Counted from the first letter of the stretch, positions 28,314 to 37,607 are shown. The stretch is DNA of 64,000 bases from an uncultured Methylococcaceae bacterium (GCA_903917345.1 CAIXAE010000040.1:1-64000), one strand, 5' to 3'. Notes: generated by a model not told the origin, from the sequence alone. Program-made: numbers and translations.

Positions 28314-29072
28314 TTATTTCTTACCGTAAGCATTGTAGAATTGTTTTGCCGTTCTTCCATTCTTTGATGCATTCTGATGCGCAAAGTCTAAAGCTTGCTT
28401 ATGCAACGCTTCTCGGGTACCGAGATAGTCAACAAAATAACTATCGATGATATCCAGATAAGTCTGAGTGTGTTGAGGATAAAAAGCCAGTCTTAAACCA
28501 AAACGGTCAGAGAGCGATATCTTTTCTTCCACCGTATCAGAATAATGCACTTCGTCATCAATCAACTGTGTAGCGAGATTGTCACTCATTTTCTCTGGTA
28601 ATAAATGACGACGATTTGACGTAGCATAAAAGACCACATTTTCAGGTGGCAACTCAATAGAGCCTTCTAAAACGCTCTTCAAAGGTTTATATAGCGTATC
28701 ACCCGTATCAAAAGAAAGATCATCACAGTAGATTACAAAACGTTGTGGCAGTTCACGGATGTCATCTACAATCTCAGGAAGATAAATCAAATCTTGTTTA
28801 TCAACCTCAATCAATCGTAAATCACGATCTTTGTATTCATTCAATAACGCTTTAACTAAAGAAGATTTACCCGTCCCTCGCGCGCCCCACAACAGCGCGT
28901 TGTTTGCCGGCTGACCTGATATAAAGCGCAGTGTGTTATCAAGCAATTGTTGCTTTTGGTTGTCAATCCCCAATAACTGATCAAGGCTTATTGGATCAAT
29001 TTGTTTAACAGGCCGCAGAAGCTCTTTACGTTGTCGCCAAATAGCCGCATAAGTGGTATTCCAATCAATCAT
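28314..29072 (-). CDS. DUF815 family AAA+ ATPase
   Basis: A 252-residue P-loop ATPase of the DUF815 family. Motifs are Walker A WGARGTGKSS (near 63-72), Walker B-like FVIYCDDLSFD (near 112), and the sensor stretch VVFYATSNRRHLLPE. The domain RFGLRLAFYP follows. Family function is unknown. It lies directly before and probably couples to the DUF2956 gene. Confidence 0.88.
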   Translation of the reverse strand: MIDWNTTYAAIWRQRKELLRPVKQIDPISLDQLLGIDNQKQQLLDNTLRFISGQPANNALLWGARGTGKSSLVKALLNEYKDRDLRLIEVDKQDLIYLPEIVDDIRELPQRFVIYCDDLSFDTGDTLYKPLKSVLEGSIELPPENVVFYATSNRRHLLPEKMSDNLATQLIDDEVHYSDTVEEKISLSDRFGLRLAFYPQHTQTYLDIIDSYFVDYLGTREALHKQALDFAHQNASKNGRTAKQFYNAYGKK

Positions 29073-29239
29073 ATAAATTCCTAAACGTTATTAATGTTAT
29101 TACTGGCGCATCATTTATTACCCACTAATCACGCAGTATTAGTTGATTCCATTCGTTTTTATTGACGGTTTTAAAACAAAATCAATAATAAACATGTAAA
29201 TTTGCACGAATAATAACAATTTTATGTTCCTAATCTTGC

Positions 29240-29267
29240 TTGACTATCAAGTATAAAGTTAGATACT
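29240..29267 (+). promoter_or_regulatory. Possible promoter for the 65-residue gene
   Basis: TTGACT (29240-29245), a 16-base spacer and GATACT (29262-29267). A start near 29274 would give a leader of about 87 bases that contains a hairpin, TGATACC (29299-29305) with GGTATCA (29314-29320). Confidence 0.4.
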
Positions 29268-29360
29268 GATTTGGTATGTTATATGCATGAGTAAATAATG
29301 ATACCAATCTAAGGGTATCAATAGCGTCATAGGTATTATATTTATTATTGGAGAATAAAG

Positions 29361-29558
29361 ATGGAAGAAATATTATTGTTTGTTGTATTGGCTTGTATCG
29401 CTTATATATTTTGGGGTGATATATTTTCAAAAAATAAAAGAGAGATAAATAAAATAGTTATACCTGAAGACTCTACGCTAAGAAGGTATTTTTTAACGCA
29501 ATTAAGCAACGAAAATGCAGCAGTTGCAGCCGAGATTCAAAAACGTTTATCACTATAA
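29361..29558 (+). CDS. Small membrane-anchored protein, unknown
   Basis: A 65-residue protein with one N-terminal membrane helix (about residues 3-20) and a charged soluble part (NKIVIPEDSTLRRYFLTQL). A good Shine-Dalgarno (TTGGAGAA) sits about 7 bases before the ATG. The soluble part ends in a helix of the form NENAAVAAEIQKRL. Its likely topology is inner-membrane with a cytoplasmic tail. The family is not recognised. Confidence 0.65.
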   Translation: MEEILLFVVLACIAYIFWGDIFSKNKREINKIVIPEDSTLRRYFLTQLSNENAAVAAEIQKRLSL

Positions 29559-29597
29559 GTTCATTTTTTGAAATGTTTACTAAAGGCCAATGGGTGA

Positions 29598-29948
29598 ATG
29601 CCTGCAAAATTCACCCAACCTTTAGATTTAGTTTCAATGAGTCATTCTATGAACATTTGGGCACTTAAAAAAGATATCCCACTCAAGGCCTTATTGTTGG
29701 AATTAGAGCAACGTTACACTGACTTTGCATGGACTCTCAATACCAAAGAAGATAACTTCAAAGCACTTGAGCTGTTTATACCTACAGACCCTGCTCTCTC
29801 TGTTTATATCTATACCTTTGGCCAAAATCCAAATAGCTATGCTATAGACCTAAGATACCCCATCAGCACGCACAATATTGTGGGTGAAAATGAAAATCTC
29901 AGCTTAGATCGTGCACTCAATATCATTGCAATGCATCTGTTTTATTAA
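29598..29948 (+). CDS. Unknown small protein
   Basis: A 116-residue soluble protein without a signal peptide or membrane helix. It contains LLELEQRYTDFAWTLNTKED and a C-terminal helix LDRALNIIAMHLFY. A weak Shine-Dalgarno (AAAGG) is upstream; internal Met codons at residues 14 and 18 are alternative starts. It lies 39 bases after the small membrane-protein gene and could be co-transcribed. I do not recognise it. Confidence 0.6.
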   Translation: MPAKFTQPLDLVSMSHSMNIWALKKDIPLKALLLELEQRYTDFAWTLNTKEDNFKALELFIPTDPALSVYIYTFGQNPNSYAIDLRYPISTHNIVGENENLSLDRALNIIAMHLFY

Positions 29949-30086
29949 ACACGTGACTTTATGTGGCTTAGGAAATAAAGAACGTTAAGCTTCCGCTTTG
30001 GCCGATTATTCATAATCATTGCGTACTACCCCAATAACACTTTAGAATTAATACCAACATCATCATTAACACTATGGATCTACGCC

Positions 30087-30413
30087 ATGAAAAAATTTAT
30101 CCCAGGCATTGCCTTATTATTTCTTACTGCTTCAAACATTAGCTTTGCAGCCGATACTGCAAAAGGTGAAGTCGTATTCACCTCTAATTGCGCGGGTTGC
30201 CATGCTGGAGGTAAAAACTTTATGTCTCCGCACAAATCGTTAAGCAAAGAAGATTTAGAAAAGAACCAAGTCAATACAACTGCCGCTATCATTAATCAAG
30301 TGACCAATGGCAAATCACCCATGCCAGGCTTTGGTAAACTGGGCATTCTTAGCGCTACCGATATTGAAAATGTGGCCGCTTATGTATTAAAAAAATCTGC
30401 AGCAGGTTGGTAA
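30087..30413 (+). CDS. Cytochrome c6-like electron carrier
   Basis: A 108-residue periplasmic class I cytochrome c. A signal peptide ends at AxA about residue 21. The haem site is CAGCH (near 34-38), followed by AGGKNFM, an LSKEDLEKNQVN helix and NGKSPMPGFG with the Met ligand near 78, and the end NVAAYVLKKSAAGW. This layout, with GGKN after CxxCH, the MPxFG motif and the terminal GW, is that of cytochrome c6 of cyanobacteria and algae. In a heterotroph it probably feeds a terminal oxidase. The gene is monocistronic. Confidence 0.85.
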   Translation: MKKFIPGIALLFLTASNISFAADTAKGEVVFTSNCAGCHAGGKNFMSPHKSLSKEDLEKNQVNTTAAIINQVTNGKSPMPGFGKLGILSATDIENVAAYVLKKSAAGW

Positions 30414-30488
30414 AACGCTGTCATTAAAGTGTAACAGTGTAAGTCATATGGTAAAATGTCCTGATTAAATAGGATCAGAAACCACACT

Positions 30489-31205
30489 ATGTTTTTAAGA
30501 GATTTTTATAACACGCCCGATCACACTATCAGTATTACTGCAGAACAAGCCAGTACATTCGCCAAAGAGATCGCACACGATTTCAATCCATTACATGATG
30601 TAGATGCTAAAAGGTATTGTGTACCGGGAGATTTATTATTTTCTCTAGCCTTAGAAAAATATGGTCTTAGCCAACAGATGCACTTTACCTTCGCGGGCAT
30701 GGTTGGGCATGATGTCTTATTAAACTTCCCAGAAACTGACGCAGTACAGATTGATATCAACGACAACCAAGGTAAAACGTACTTACAGGTTGAACGTTCG
30801 GGTGATGTGACTCACGATACTGGTTTAATCGAAAGTTTTATTCGTGATTATGTTGCGTTCTCAGGTCAAAACTTCCCCTACGTTTTGGTTCCGTTATTAG
30901 AGCAAGAAAAAGTAATGTTTAACTTGAGTCGCCCTTTGGTTATCTATGAGAGCATGACACTGTCTTTTGATCATCTTGACTTCAAAGAAGCCTCAGTAGA
31001 AATGTTAGATCCTAAAATAGAAGTGGATGGTAAACGCGCCACCGCTTTTTTACACTTTCAAATCAATGCGGAAGGTACCGTTGTAGGAAAAGGATTTAAG
31101 AAATTGGCTATTAGCGTACCTAGCGCTTATGAAGCTGAGCCCATGCAAGCGTTCGTGGATGAATACCTCAATAGAAAAAATACATATTTAGGTAATTTAA
31201 AATAA
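30489..31205 (+). CDS. DUF3581 family protein
   Basis: A 238-residue protein of the gammaproteobacterial DUF3581 family. The N-terminus MFLRDFYNTPDHTISITAEQ and the following FAKEIAHDFNPLHDVDAKRYCVPGDL are characteristic; the HDFNPLH block resembles the hydratase motif of hot-dog-fold MaoC proteins, so an acyl-binding or hydratase role is possible but not shown. The 3' end overlaps the convergent YkgJ-type gene by 9 bases. Confidence 0.8.
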   Translation: MFLRDFYNTPDHTISITAEQASTFAKEIAHDFNPLHDVDAKRYCVPGDLLFSLALEKYGLSQQMHFTFAGMVGHDVLLNFPETDAVQIDINDNQGKTYLQVERSGDVTHDTGLIESFIRDYVAFSGQNFPYVLVPLLEQEKVMFNLSRPLVIYESMTLSFDHLDFKEASVEMLDPKIEVDGKRATAFLHFQINAEGTVVGKGFKKLAISVPSAYEAEPMQAFVDEYLNRKNTYLGNLK

Positions 31206-31691
31206 TTCAGCAAACCATTCCGTTAAGTCACGTGTGTCGCCTAAAGCATTTAGGCGACGATCAATGGTGTCATGATTGCCCCACACCACCTCTGCTAATG
31301 CCCCCTGCTCTACCTCAGTTTTAATAGCATTACAATACAGACCTAAATCTCTCTGCACATAAAAACCATAGGTACGGCAAGCAACGGGACGATATTCATA
31401 AAGACTGCATGCGCCTGCAACTTCATCTAACAAGGGACATACGACTGGCCGTGTTAACTGTTCAGATAAGGCTAGCATTTTATGCCTAACAACATCCAAT
31501 TGCGTTGGCGAGAGCTTCAATAGTCCTGCTTTAAGTAAATCCCATTCAGCTCGGGTTAAGGCAGGAATTTCAGCGAGTCGACGACAACAAAGATCACACC
31601 CCATACGACAAAGCCAATCGGCATGATGCGCACGAATATCGTCAACACGGGCATCAATATCTAGATGAAGTTGGTGCAAAGGCGGCATCAA
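31197..31691 (-). CDS. YkgJ family cysteine-cluster protein
   Basis: A 164-residue protein with the zinc- or iron-chelating cysteine pattern of the YkgJ (CxxCxxxCC) family: CRMGCDLCCRR (near 28-38), then CPLLDEVAGACSLYEYRP and VACRTYGFY. The eight conserved cysteines may bind an iron-sulfur cluster or zinc. Function is not established. It is downstream of, and overlapped by 4 bases with, the YadH-like gene, so it belongs to that operon. Confidence 0.85.
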   Translation of the reverse strand: MMPPLHQLHLDIDARVDDIRAHHADWLCRMGCDLCCRRLAEIPALTRAEWDLLKAGLLKLSPTQLDVVRHKMLALSEQLTRPVVCPLLDEVAGACSLYEYRPVACRTYGFYVQRDLGLYCNAIKTEVEQGALAEVVWGNHDTIDRRLNALGDTRDLTEWFAELF

Positions 31692-32452
31692 TTTTTAATG
31701 CCTACACCTTTATGTAACATAACCAAACAAACGGCAATAAGTAATGCCGTAGAGCAACCAGTAATCAAATAAGCCAACTCTATATTGACATCAGATACAC
31801 CGATCAAACCATAGCGAAAGGTGTTAACCATATACAAAATAGGATTACCTTTAGATAGCGTTTGCCAAAAACTGGGCAACATATCGACGGAAAAAAACAC
31901 GCCCCCTAAATAGCTTAAGGGTGTTAAAACAAAGTTAGGAATAATCGATATATCATCAAAACTCTCCGCTAAGATAGCGTTAATAAATCCCGCCAAAGCA
32001 AAGAGCACCGATGTTAAGAACGCGATACTAAATGCAACTAAATAATTGTGAACTTGGATATCGGCAAACAACAATGATATCAGCGCCACCACAAAGCCGA
32101 CTAACAACCCTCTGATAACCCCACCACTGACATAGCCAGTTAAAATAACCCAATTTGGCACCGGGGCAACGAGTAGCTCTTCAATATTGCGCTGAAATTT
32201 TGTGGAATAAAATGAAGACACTACATTGGCATATGAATGACTGATGACCGACATTAAAATAACGCCCGGCACGATATAGTTCATATAACTAGCACCATCC
32301 ACAGTACCAATTCTAGAACCTATCAGTTCACCAAATATCAAAAAGTACAAGGCTGTTGTTATAGCGGGCGGTAATAAGGTTTGTGGCCATATACGCACAA
32401 AGCGGACAATTTCTTTAAATATAATTGTTCTTAAAGGGATCAATACATTCAT
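31688..32452 (-). CDS. ABC-2 type exporter permease (YadH-like)
   Basis: A 254-residue integral membrane protein with six predicted helices. It has the ABC-2 signature in SFDDISIIPNFVLTPLSYLGGVFF and the N-terminal amphipathic stretch before helix one. It overlaps the ATPase gene by one base. The closest named pair is YadG/YadH of E. coli, whose substrate is unknown. Confidence 0.92.
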   Translation of the reverse strand: MNVLIPLRTIIFKEIVRFVRIWPQTLLPPAITTALYFLIFGELIGSRIGTVDGASYMNYIVPGVILMSVISHSYANVVSSFYSTKFQRNIEELLVAPVPNWVILTGYVSGGVIRGLLVGFVVALISLLFADIQVHNYLVAFSIAFLTSVLFALAGFINAILAESFDDISIIPNFVLTPLSYLGGVFFSVDMLPSFWQTLSKGNPILYMVNTFRYGLIGVSDVNIELAYLITGCSTALLIAVCLVMLHKGVGIKN

Positions 32453-33378
32453 CAGTTAACCCCTTCAGAGCTTGAATCAATTAAGTCTAAAAAGAGTTGC
32501 TCTAAACGATTCGTTTTATTTTTTAAACTGACTACTCTTATATTTAAACTACTCAATTGATTAAACAACGCATTTAAACCAATTTCTTTAGGAACCAAAA
32601 CATTTAAAACTTTATCAGATACCTGCTCTATTTTATAGCCAGAGATAACCGGTGTTGTTTGCAAGGGTTGTGATAAATCTAAAACAAAATGATCAACATG
32701 TAAGCGCGCTAAAAGACTCGCCATATCAGAATTCTCAATGATAGTGCCTTGATCAATAATAGCGATGTTGCGGCATAAACTTTCGGCTTCTTCAAGATAG
32801 TGGGTCGTTAAAATGATAGTCGTCCCATTGTCATTCAGGGTTTGCATCATCTTCCACATAGAACGTCTAATTTCAATATCTACACCGGCAGTCGGCTCAT
32901 CTAAAATTAATAATTTAGGCTCATGTACCATAGCCCGGGCAATCATGACACGACGTTTCATACCACCGGATAATCGACGTGATACCGTATCACGCTTATC
33001 CCATAAATCCATTTGTTTTAAACAAATTTCAGTCCGCTCTAAGGCGCGTTTACGTGGAATACCGTAATAACCGGCCTGATTAAATACGATAGTTTTAACG
33101 GTATCGAACTGATTAAAGTTAATCTCCTGCGGCACGACCCCTAAGCAACTTTTTGCTTTCTCACGATCCGTGTGTAAATCATGGCCAAATATATTCACTG
33201 AGCCACTCGTACTATTGACCAAGGAACTAATAATACCAATAGCAGTAGATTTACCTGCACCATTGGGGCCGAGTAAAGCAAAAAAATCACCTTGCTGAAC
33301 GTCTAGGTTAATTCCTTTCAATGCTTCAAAACCATTATTGTAGGTTTTTCGCAAATTACGTATCGATAATGCATTCAT
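32452..33378 (-). CDS. ABC exporter ATPase (YadG-like)
   Basis: A 308-residue ABC ATPase. Walker A is GPNGAGKST (near 38-46), the signature is LSGGMKRRV (near 138) and Walker B is LLILDEPTAGVDI (near 155). The C-terminal 80 residues are an extra regulatory domain typical of the NatA/YadG branch. It is the first gene of the three-gene operon with the permease and YkgJ. Confidence 0.93.
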   Translation of the reverse strand: MNALSIRNLRKTYNNGFEALKGINLDVQQGDFFALLGPNGAGKSTAIGIISSLVNSTSGSVNIFGHDLHTDREKAKSCLGVVPQEINFNQFDTVKTIVFNQAGYYGIPRKRALERTEICLKQMDLWDKRDTVSRRLSGGMKRRVMIARAMVHEPKLLILDEPTAGVDIEIRRSMWKMMQTLNDNGTTIILTTHYLEEAESLCRNIAIIDQGTIIENSDMASLLARLHVDHFVLDLSQPLQTTPVISGYKIEQVSDKVLNVLVPKEIGLNALFNQLSSLNIRVVSLKNKTNRLEQLFLDLIDSSSEGVN

Positions 33379-33517
33379 ATTGAAACTAACACTTAACGGG
33401 AGCCAATAAATAAGTTAAATTAGACCTGTGACATTTAAAACACAGCGTTTAAGGTCACTGTAAAAACCAACGAATTTTAACAGATATTAATACGCTTAGT
33501 ACAAAACTGGATAACAC

Positions 33518-35017
33518 GTGCCTATAAAACCACCTGAAATGGTTGCCGCTGTAGACCTTGGTTCTAACAGCTTTCACATGATCGTTTGCAGCCTAAAAGA
33601 TGGCGCACCCCAAACAATTGATCGACTAAGAGAAATGGTGCGACTCGCTTCGGGTCTTGATGAATATAAAATATTAGATGAGACGACCCAACAAAGAGCC
33701 TTAGCGTGCTTAGAGCGCTTCGGTCAAAGAATCAGCCACTTCCCCGCTGGCAGTGTGCGTATTGTGGGTACCAATACCTTACGCACAGCCAATAATTCAA
33801 AAGAGTTTTTATTAAAAGCCGAGAAAGCCTTAAATCACCCCATCGAAATTATTTCGGGCATAGAAGAAGCCCGTTTAATTTACTTAGGTGTGTCCTATAG
33901 TTTAAGCAGCAACGCTAAATTACGTCTGGTCATGGATATTGGTGGTGGCAGTACGGAATACATCATTGGTACGGGAGAAACACCCCAAGAAAAAGAAAGT
34001 TTGCACATGGGCTGTGTGACTGTCAGCAATCTATTTTTTAAAGACGGACATCTATCAAAAACAGCGTTTAACCAAGCCACGCTTTATGCAGAACAAAAAC
34101 TAGAACCGTTCCAACGTAAATTTCACCGTCAAAACTGGGATGAAGCCATCGGCGCTTCAGGCAGTTTACGATCTATAGCAAAAGTACTCAAATCCACTGG
34201 CTGGAGTAACAATGGTATTACCCGTGCGGGATTAGAAAAACTAGTTGAACGTTTAACGCAATGCACGCACATCGATGAATTAAATCTACCCGAGCTTGAT
34301 CCAGAACGCTTACCGGTATTTCCGGGCGGCGTGGCAATTGTTTACGCCACATTTAAAAGCTTAGGCATTGAGCAAATGACCGTGTCTGATGGCGCGTTAA
34401 GAGAAGGTTTAATCCTCGATTTAATGGGGCGTATTTATGATGAAGATATGCGCTCAACAACCGTTAAATCCGTTGTGGAACGTTATCATATCGATAAAAA
34501 ACAAGCGGCCAGAATTAAAGACACCATCCATATCATATTGAGCCAATTAAAAGAGAATTGTCATTGGGCAATGAATGAAAACTGCATCCAATACTTAAAT
34601 TGGGCGGCAGACTTACATGAGATAGGCATTGATATAGCGCACAGCCAATATCACAAGCATGGTGCTTACATTATTGAGAATGGTGATTTAGCAGGCTTCT
34701 CAAATCAAGACCAACGCGTCTTATCGACACTCATTAGGTATCATAGACGCAAAATTAATCCTAATGCTTATACAGAGCTACCTACTCCTTGGTCTGAGTT
34801 AGCCCCTTATCTAACCATCGTTTTACGACTTGCTGTATTACTGCATCGTAATCGTTTAGAGCAAGCGTTACCCACTATCCATATTAGCTTATTGAAAAAT
34901 AAATTCTACTTACAGTTCCCTGAGCAGTACTTAGAACAATCGCCCCTCACGCGGGCTGATTTAACCATTGAAGCTGACTACTTAAAAGTGGCTGGCTTTA
35001 AGTTGGATTTTATTTAA
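33518..35017 (+). CDS. ppx: Exopolyphosphatase
   Basis: A 499-residue Ppx/GppA phosphatase. N-terminal motifs are AAVDLGSNSFHMIV and the phosphate loop VMDIGGGSTEY (near 141). The C-terminal HD-type domain (from about 310) is that of long Ppx, which releases phosphate from polyphosphate. A GTG at 33518 is the first start; the ATG of residue 8 is also possible. It is divergent from the YadG-like operon, and the 421-residue gene follows 6 bases later. Confidence 0.93.
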   Translation: MPIKPPEMVAAVDLGSNSFHMIVCSLKDGAPQTIDRLREMVRLASGLDEYKILDETTQQRALACLERFGQRISHFPAGSVRIVGTNTLRTANNSKEFLLKAEKALNHPIEIISGIEEARLIYLGVSYSLSSNAKLRLVMDIGGGSTEYIIGTGETPQEKESLHMGCVTVSNLFFKDGHLSKTAFNQATLYAEQKLEPFQRKFHRQNWDEAIGASGSLRSIAKVLKSTGWSNNGITRAGLEKLVERLTQCTHIDELNLPELDPERLPVFPGGVAIVYATFKSLGIEQMTVSDGALREGLILDLMGRIYDEDMRSTTVKSVVERYHIDKKQAARIKDTIHIILSQLKENCHWAMNENCIQYLNWAADLHEIGIDIAHSQYHKHGAYIIENGDLAGFSNQDQRVLSTLIRYHRRKINPNAYTELPTPWSELAPYLTIVLRLAVLLHRNRLEQALPTIHISLLKNKFYLQFPEQYLEQSPLTRADLTIEADYLKVAGFKLDFI

Positions 35018-35023
35018 AGCCTC

Positions 35024-36289
35024 ATGAAACTCATACTAAGGATAACTTTATACACACTGAGTACCTTAGTATTGCTTTGCCTATTAGTTGTTATTTTTGG
35101 CGTCAGTGATGAGCCCGATGTTGCCATTGGCTGGACATTGACCGCTGAGGATATTGTTCGAGCCAAAAAGATACTCCATGAAGGCGCTAAAACCAAACCT
35201 GATGAAATCGGTACGATAGAACTCAGCAAAGATGACATCACTCTGTCAGCCAATTATCTATTAAATTTATTTATCCCCAGTGCCGTAAAAATTGACCTTA
35301 AAAATAAGGCCGTCAGATTTACCGTTACAATGACCTTACCCCAAAGGAACATCTTTGGTCAGTACGTTAATATTAGCTTTAAGCTCGGCAATGAAAAACC
35401 CACTGATAGACCTCGGCTCACTAAGTTTAAAGCCGGCGCCCTCATACTGCCTGCAAAATTAGCCGCTTTTATCATTGATACGATTATTCATAACACCCAT
35501 TTGAATAATTACTTCATTTTGGCGACGCATCCCCTAAAGTCGGTCGACTTTAATGAGCAACGCGTCATCATTACGTATTACTCAACTAAAGAAACGCGCA
35601 TGCATGCGGGCAATATTTTGACTCATAACACAGAGTCACCCGAGCTTAGTCTTTACCAACAAAAAATTATTGACCTGGTTAATCAACATGATCCAGCCTG
35701 GCGATTGTCTCTTGCAGAACTGTTAAAAACCACGTTTCAATTAGCGTTAGAACGATCTTCTGCTGAAACGGCTATTAAAGAAAATAAACTCGCCATCATG
35801 GCAGTCAACAACTACGTTAATCAAAAAGAAGCAAAAGGCTTTTTAACACCGCCCACCGCCAACTCAATCAGTAACAAATACTACCCAGCTTTCTTATACA
35901 AAAGAGCAGACTTAGCACAGCACTTTATTGGATCAGCGGTTATAACCGCATCTACGGGCGGAGAAGTGGCTAAAGTCATGGGAGAAGAAAAAGAACTCAG
36001 TGATGCTAATGGCGGATCGGGATTTAGCTTTATTGACTTAACCGCAGATAAAGCCGGCACAAAGTTTGGAGAAATAACGACATCCTCGCCAGAGAACGCT
36101 CTCAAAGCCCAAAAGGCAATTGCCGACATCAAAGATTACACAGACTTTATGCCCGACCCAAGAGATTTACCCGAGCACATGAACGAAGAAGAATTTAAAA
36201 CCAAATACGGCTCAGTGGAGAGCCCGATCTATAAAGAGTTATCAAAAGAAATTGATAACCGAATTGCTAACACGCCTTTATACCAATAG
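35024..36289 (+). CDS. Conserved membrane-anchored protein of unknown function
   Basis: A 421-residue protein with a signal-anchor helix (about residues 5-26); the remainder is soluble and probably periplasmic. The middle has a beta-rich region (residues 65-210) with VKIDLKNKAVRFTVT and VIITYYSTKE, followed by helices. A conserved block, GFSFIDLTADKAGTKFGE (near 340), is the best handle for a search. It is 6 bases after ppx and probably co-expressed. No known family or catalytic motif was found. Confidence 0.7.
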   Translation: MKLILRITLYTLSTLVLLCLLVVIFGVSDEPDVAIGWTLTAEDIVRAKKILHEGAKTKPDEIGTIELSKDDITLSANYLLNLFIPSAVKIDLKNKAVRFTVTMTLPQRNIFGQYVNISFKLGNEKPTDRPRLTKFKAGALILPAKLAAFIIDTIIHNTHLNNYFILATHPLKSVDFNEQRVIITYYSTKETRMHAGNILTHNTESPELSLYQQKIIDLVNQHDPAWRLSLAELLKTTFQLALERSSAETAIKENKLAIMAVNNYVNQKEAKGFLTPPTANSISNKYYPAFLYKRADLAQHFIGSAVITASTGGEVAKVMGEEKELSDANGGSGFSFIDLTADKAGTKFGEITTSSPENALKAQKAIADIKDYTDFMPDPRDLPEHMNEEEFKTKYGSVESPIYKELSKEIDNRIANTPLYQ

Positions 36290-36291
36290 CC

Positions 36292-36384
36292 TTAACGTCT
36301 TTTACCTGCCAGATAACCTAAAAAGGTTGAAACAATAAAACACACTAAAATAATCCAAGGGAAAAAAGTATCTGCAACACTCAT
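36292..36384 (-). CDS. 30-residue small membrane protein
   Basis: A short reading frame, ATG at 36384 to TAA at 36292-36294. It begins MSVADTFFPW and ends GYLAGKRR. One hydrophobic segment (about residues 8-26) is followed by the basic tail GKRR, as expected for a positive-inside anchor. The Shine-Dalgarno AGGTGA, at 5 bases from the ATG, is one of the best in this part of the window and favours real translation. No other gene occupies the stretch. Function is unknown. Confidence 0.55.
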   Translation of the reverse strand: MSVADTFFPWIILVCFIVSTFLGYLAGKRR

Positions 36385-36462
36385 ATTAGTCACCTATAAA
36401 ATAAAGTTATCTTTATAGCAATCCGATATGACATCTGTATTAACTCACATCATTCAAAACCA

Positions 36463-36972
36463 CTAAATCAAGTAATCTGCCACAAACTCCGCAAAATCAG
36501 CTTGATCATCATGCTTAATTGAACTTTGTAACTTTTTCTCGGAAAGATCATCAATATCTTCCAGATAATCTTCTCTAAACTCTTCTCTCAGGTATCGAGA
36601 CCACTCCGTCTTGTTTTTACATAAGCTTTTAAATGACCCCATAAACTGAATATGGAATTGAATTTCAGCCAATAAATCATTTAGATCACTCAGCAAACCT
36701 TCATCATCCATAGAAATAGCATCGATATCCGGCAACAACTTAATAATCTCTGCTTTAACAAGCTCTCTAGATATTAAATCAGCGTCTGATAAGGCATCTA
36801 TCAAATCAGTTTGAAGTACCTGTAACAGCTCATCAGCAGTCGCGTACCAAAAGAAACTTCCCCCCGCCGTTTCATCAAAATGATCTTCTAAATAAAATCC
36901 GTAAGGATATTCCAGTGGATTTCGACCTTGTGCCGCTTCTAAGGCAGCTACTAATTTTGCTTGTGTATCCAT
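36463..36972 (-). CDS. Acidic protein of unknown function
   Basis: A 169-residue soluble, strongly acidic protein with no signal peptide. It contains GRNPLEYPYGFYLEDHFDE and an acidic tail with FREDYLEDIDDLS and FAEFVADYLI. Secondary structure looks mostly helical. It lies 14 bases downstream of the methyltransferase-like gene on the same strand. I do not recognise the family. Confidence 0.65.
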   Translation of the reverse strand: MDTQAKLVAALEAAQGRNPLEYPYGFYLEDHFDETAGGSFFWYATADELLQVLQTDLIDALSDADLISRELVKAEIIKLLPDIDAISMDDEGLLSDLNDLLAEIQFHIQFMGSFKSLCKNKTEWSRYLREEFREDYLEDIDDLSEKKLQSSIKHDDQADFAEFVADYLI

Positions 36973-36986
36973 GTCGTATTAAATGT

Positions 36987-37607
36987 CTATAGGAGATAGG
37001 GAATTAATTTATAGCGCACTTTAAGTTTATAGTCCCTGTACAAGGGGTCAAGAGAAAGATGTTTTTCTTCACTGATGATACGTAAATAAAGAAACAGCAT
37101 GGAGAGACCGTAAACAAGCCCATTTTGTAGTGTCGTATTAGTCAACACATACCCCAAGAGCGTTAAACAATAACTCGCATAAATGGGATGCCTTACAAAA
37201 CGATACATCCCCGCTGTTTTAATTTTTCTATTGGCCGCGATTATAGCAAAACTGCGATTAAGCGATAGTACACTTAATATTTGAATGATAGCCCCAGTCA
37301 CCAGCAACACATTAGCAATTGGCAATACACCCCATTCCGATGGACGATAACATAAAGGCAAGAATGTACCCAAAAATGCCACTAACCAATCATACCCATG
37401 CACTGAAATGGTCAGCGGTTTAGATCGAAATACATAAAAGAAAACAATTAATGTTTCTGATAGCGCAAATATTAAGAGAGAAACATGATGTGATTTTAAA
37501 AAAGACAGCAGATGAGCACCTGCGAAAAACAGAAAGATAAATCCAAATAGAACGCCACTAAAAATATGCGCCCAGCGCGAAGTTAAAAATGCAATACGTC
37601 TATTCAC
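36987..37607 (-). CDS. Isoprenylcysteine carboxyl methyltransferase-like membrane protein
   Basis: A 206-residue multi-pass membrane protein with the ICMT/PEMT-type SAM-binding C-terminus: GMYRFVRHPIYASY (near 134) and SEEKHLSLDPLYRDYKLKVRY (near 180-200). Such proteins methylate small lipophilic or thiol substrates in bacteria; the substrate here is unknown. It starts 23 bases after the cpaE stop, and may be read through from the Tad operon. Confidence 0.8.
   Translation of the reverse strand: MNRRIAFLTSRWAHIFSGVLFGFIFLFFAGAHLLSFLKSHHVSLLIFALSETLIVFFYVFRSKPLTISVHGYDWLVAFLGTFLPLCYRPSEWGVLPIANVLLVTGAIIQILSVLSLNRSFAIIAANRKIKTAGMYRFVRHPIYASYCLTLLGYVLTNTTLQNGLVYGLSMLFLYLRIISEEKHLSLDPLYRDYKLKVRYKLIPYLL

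Noticed and set aside
29230-29430. 66-residue minus-strand frame
   Set aside because: It overlaps the promoter, leader and start of the small plus-strand gene and has no family likeness.
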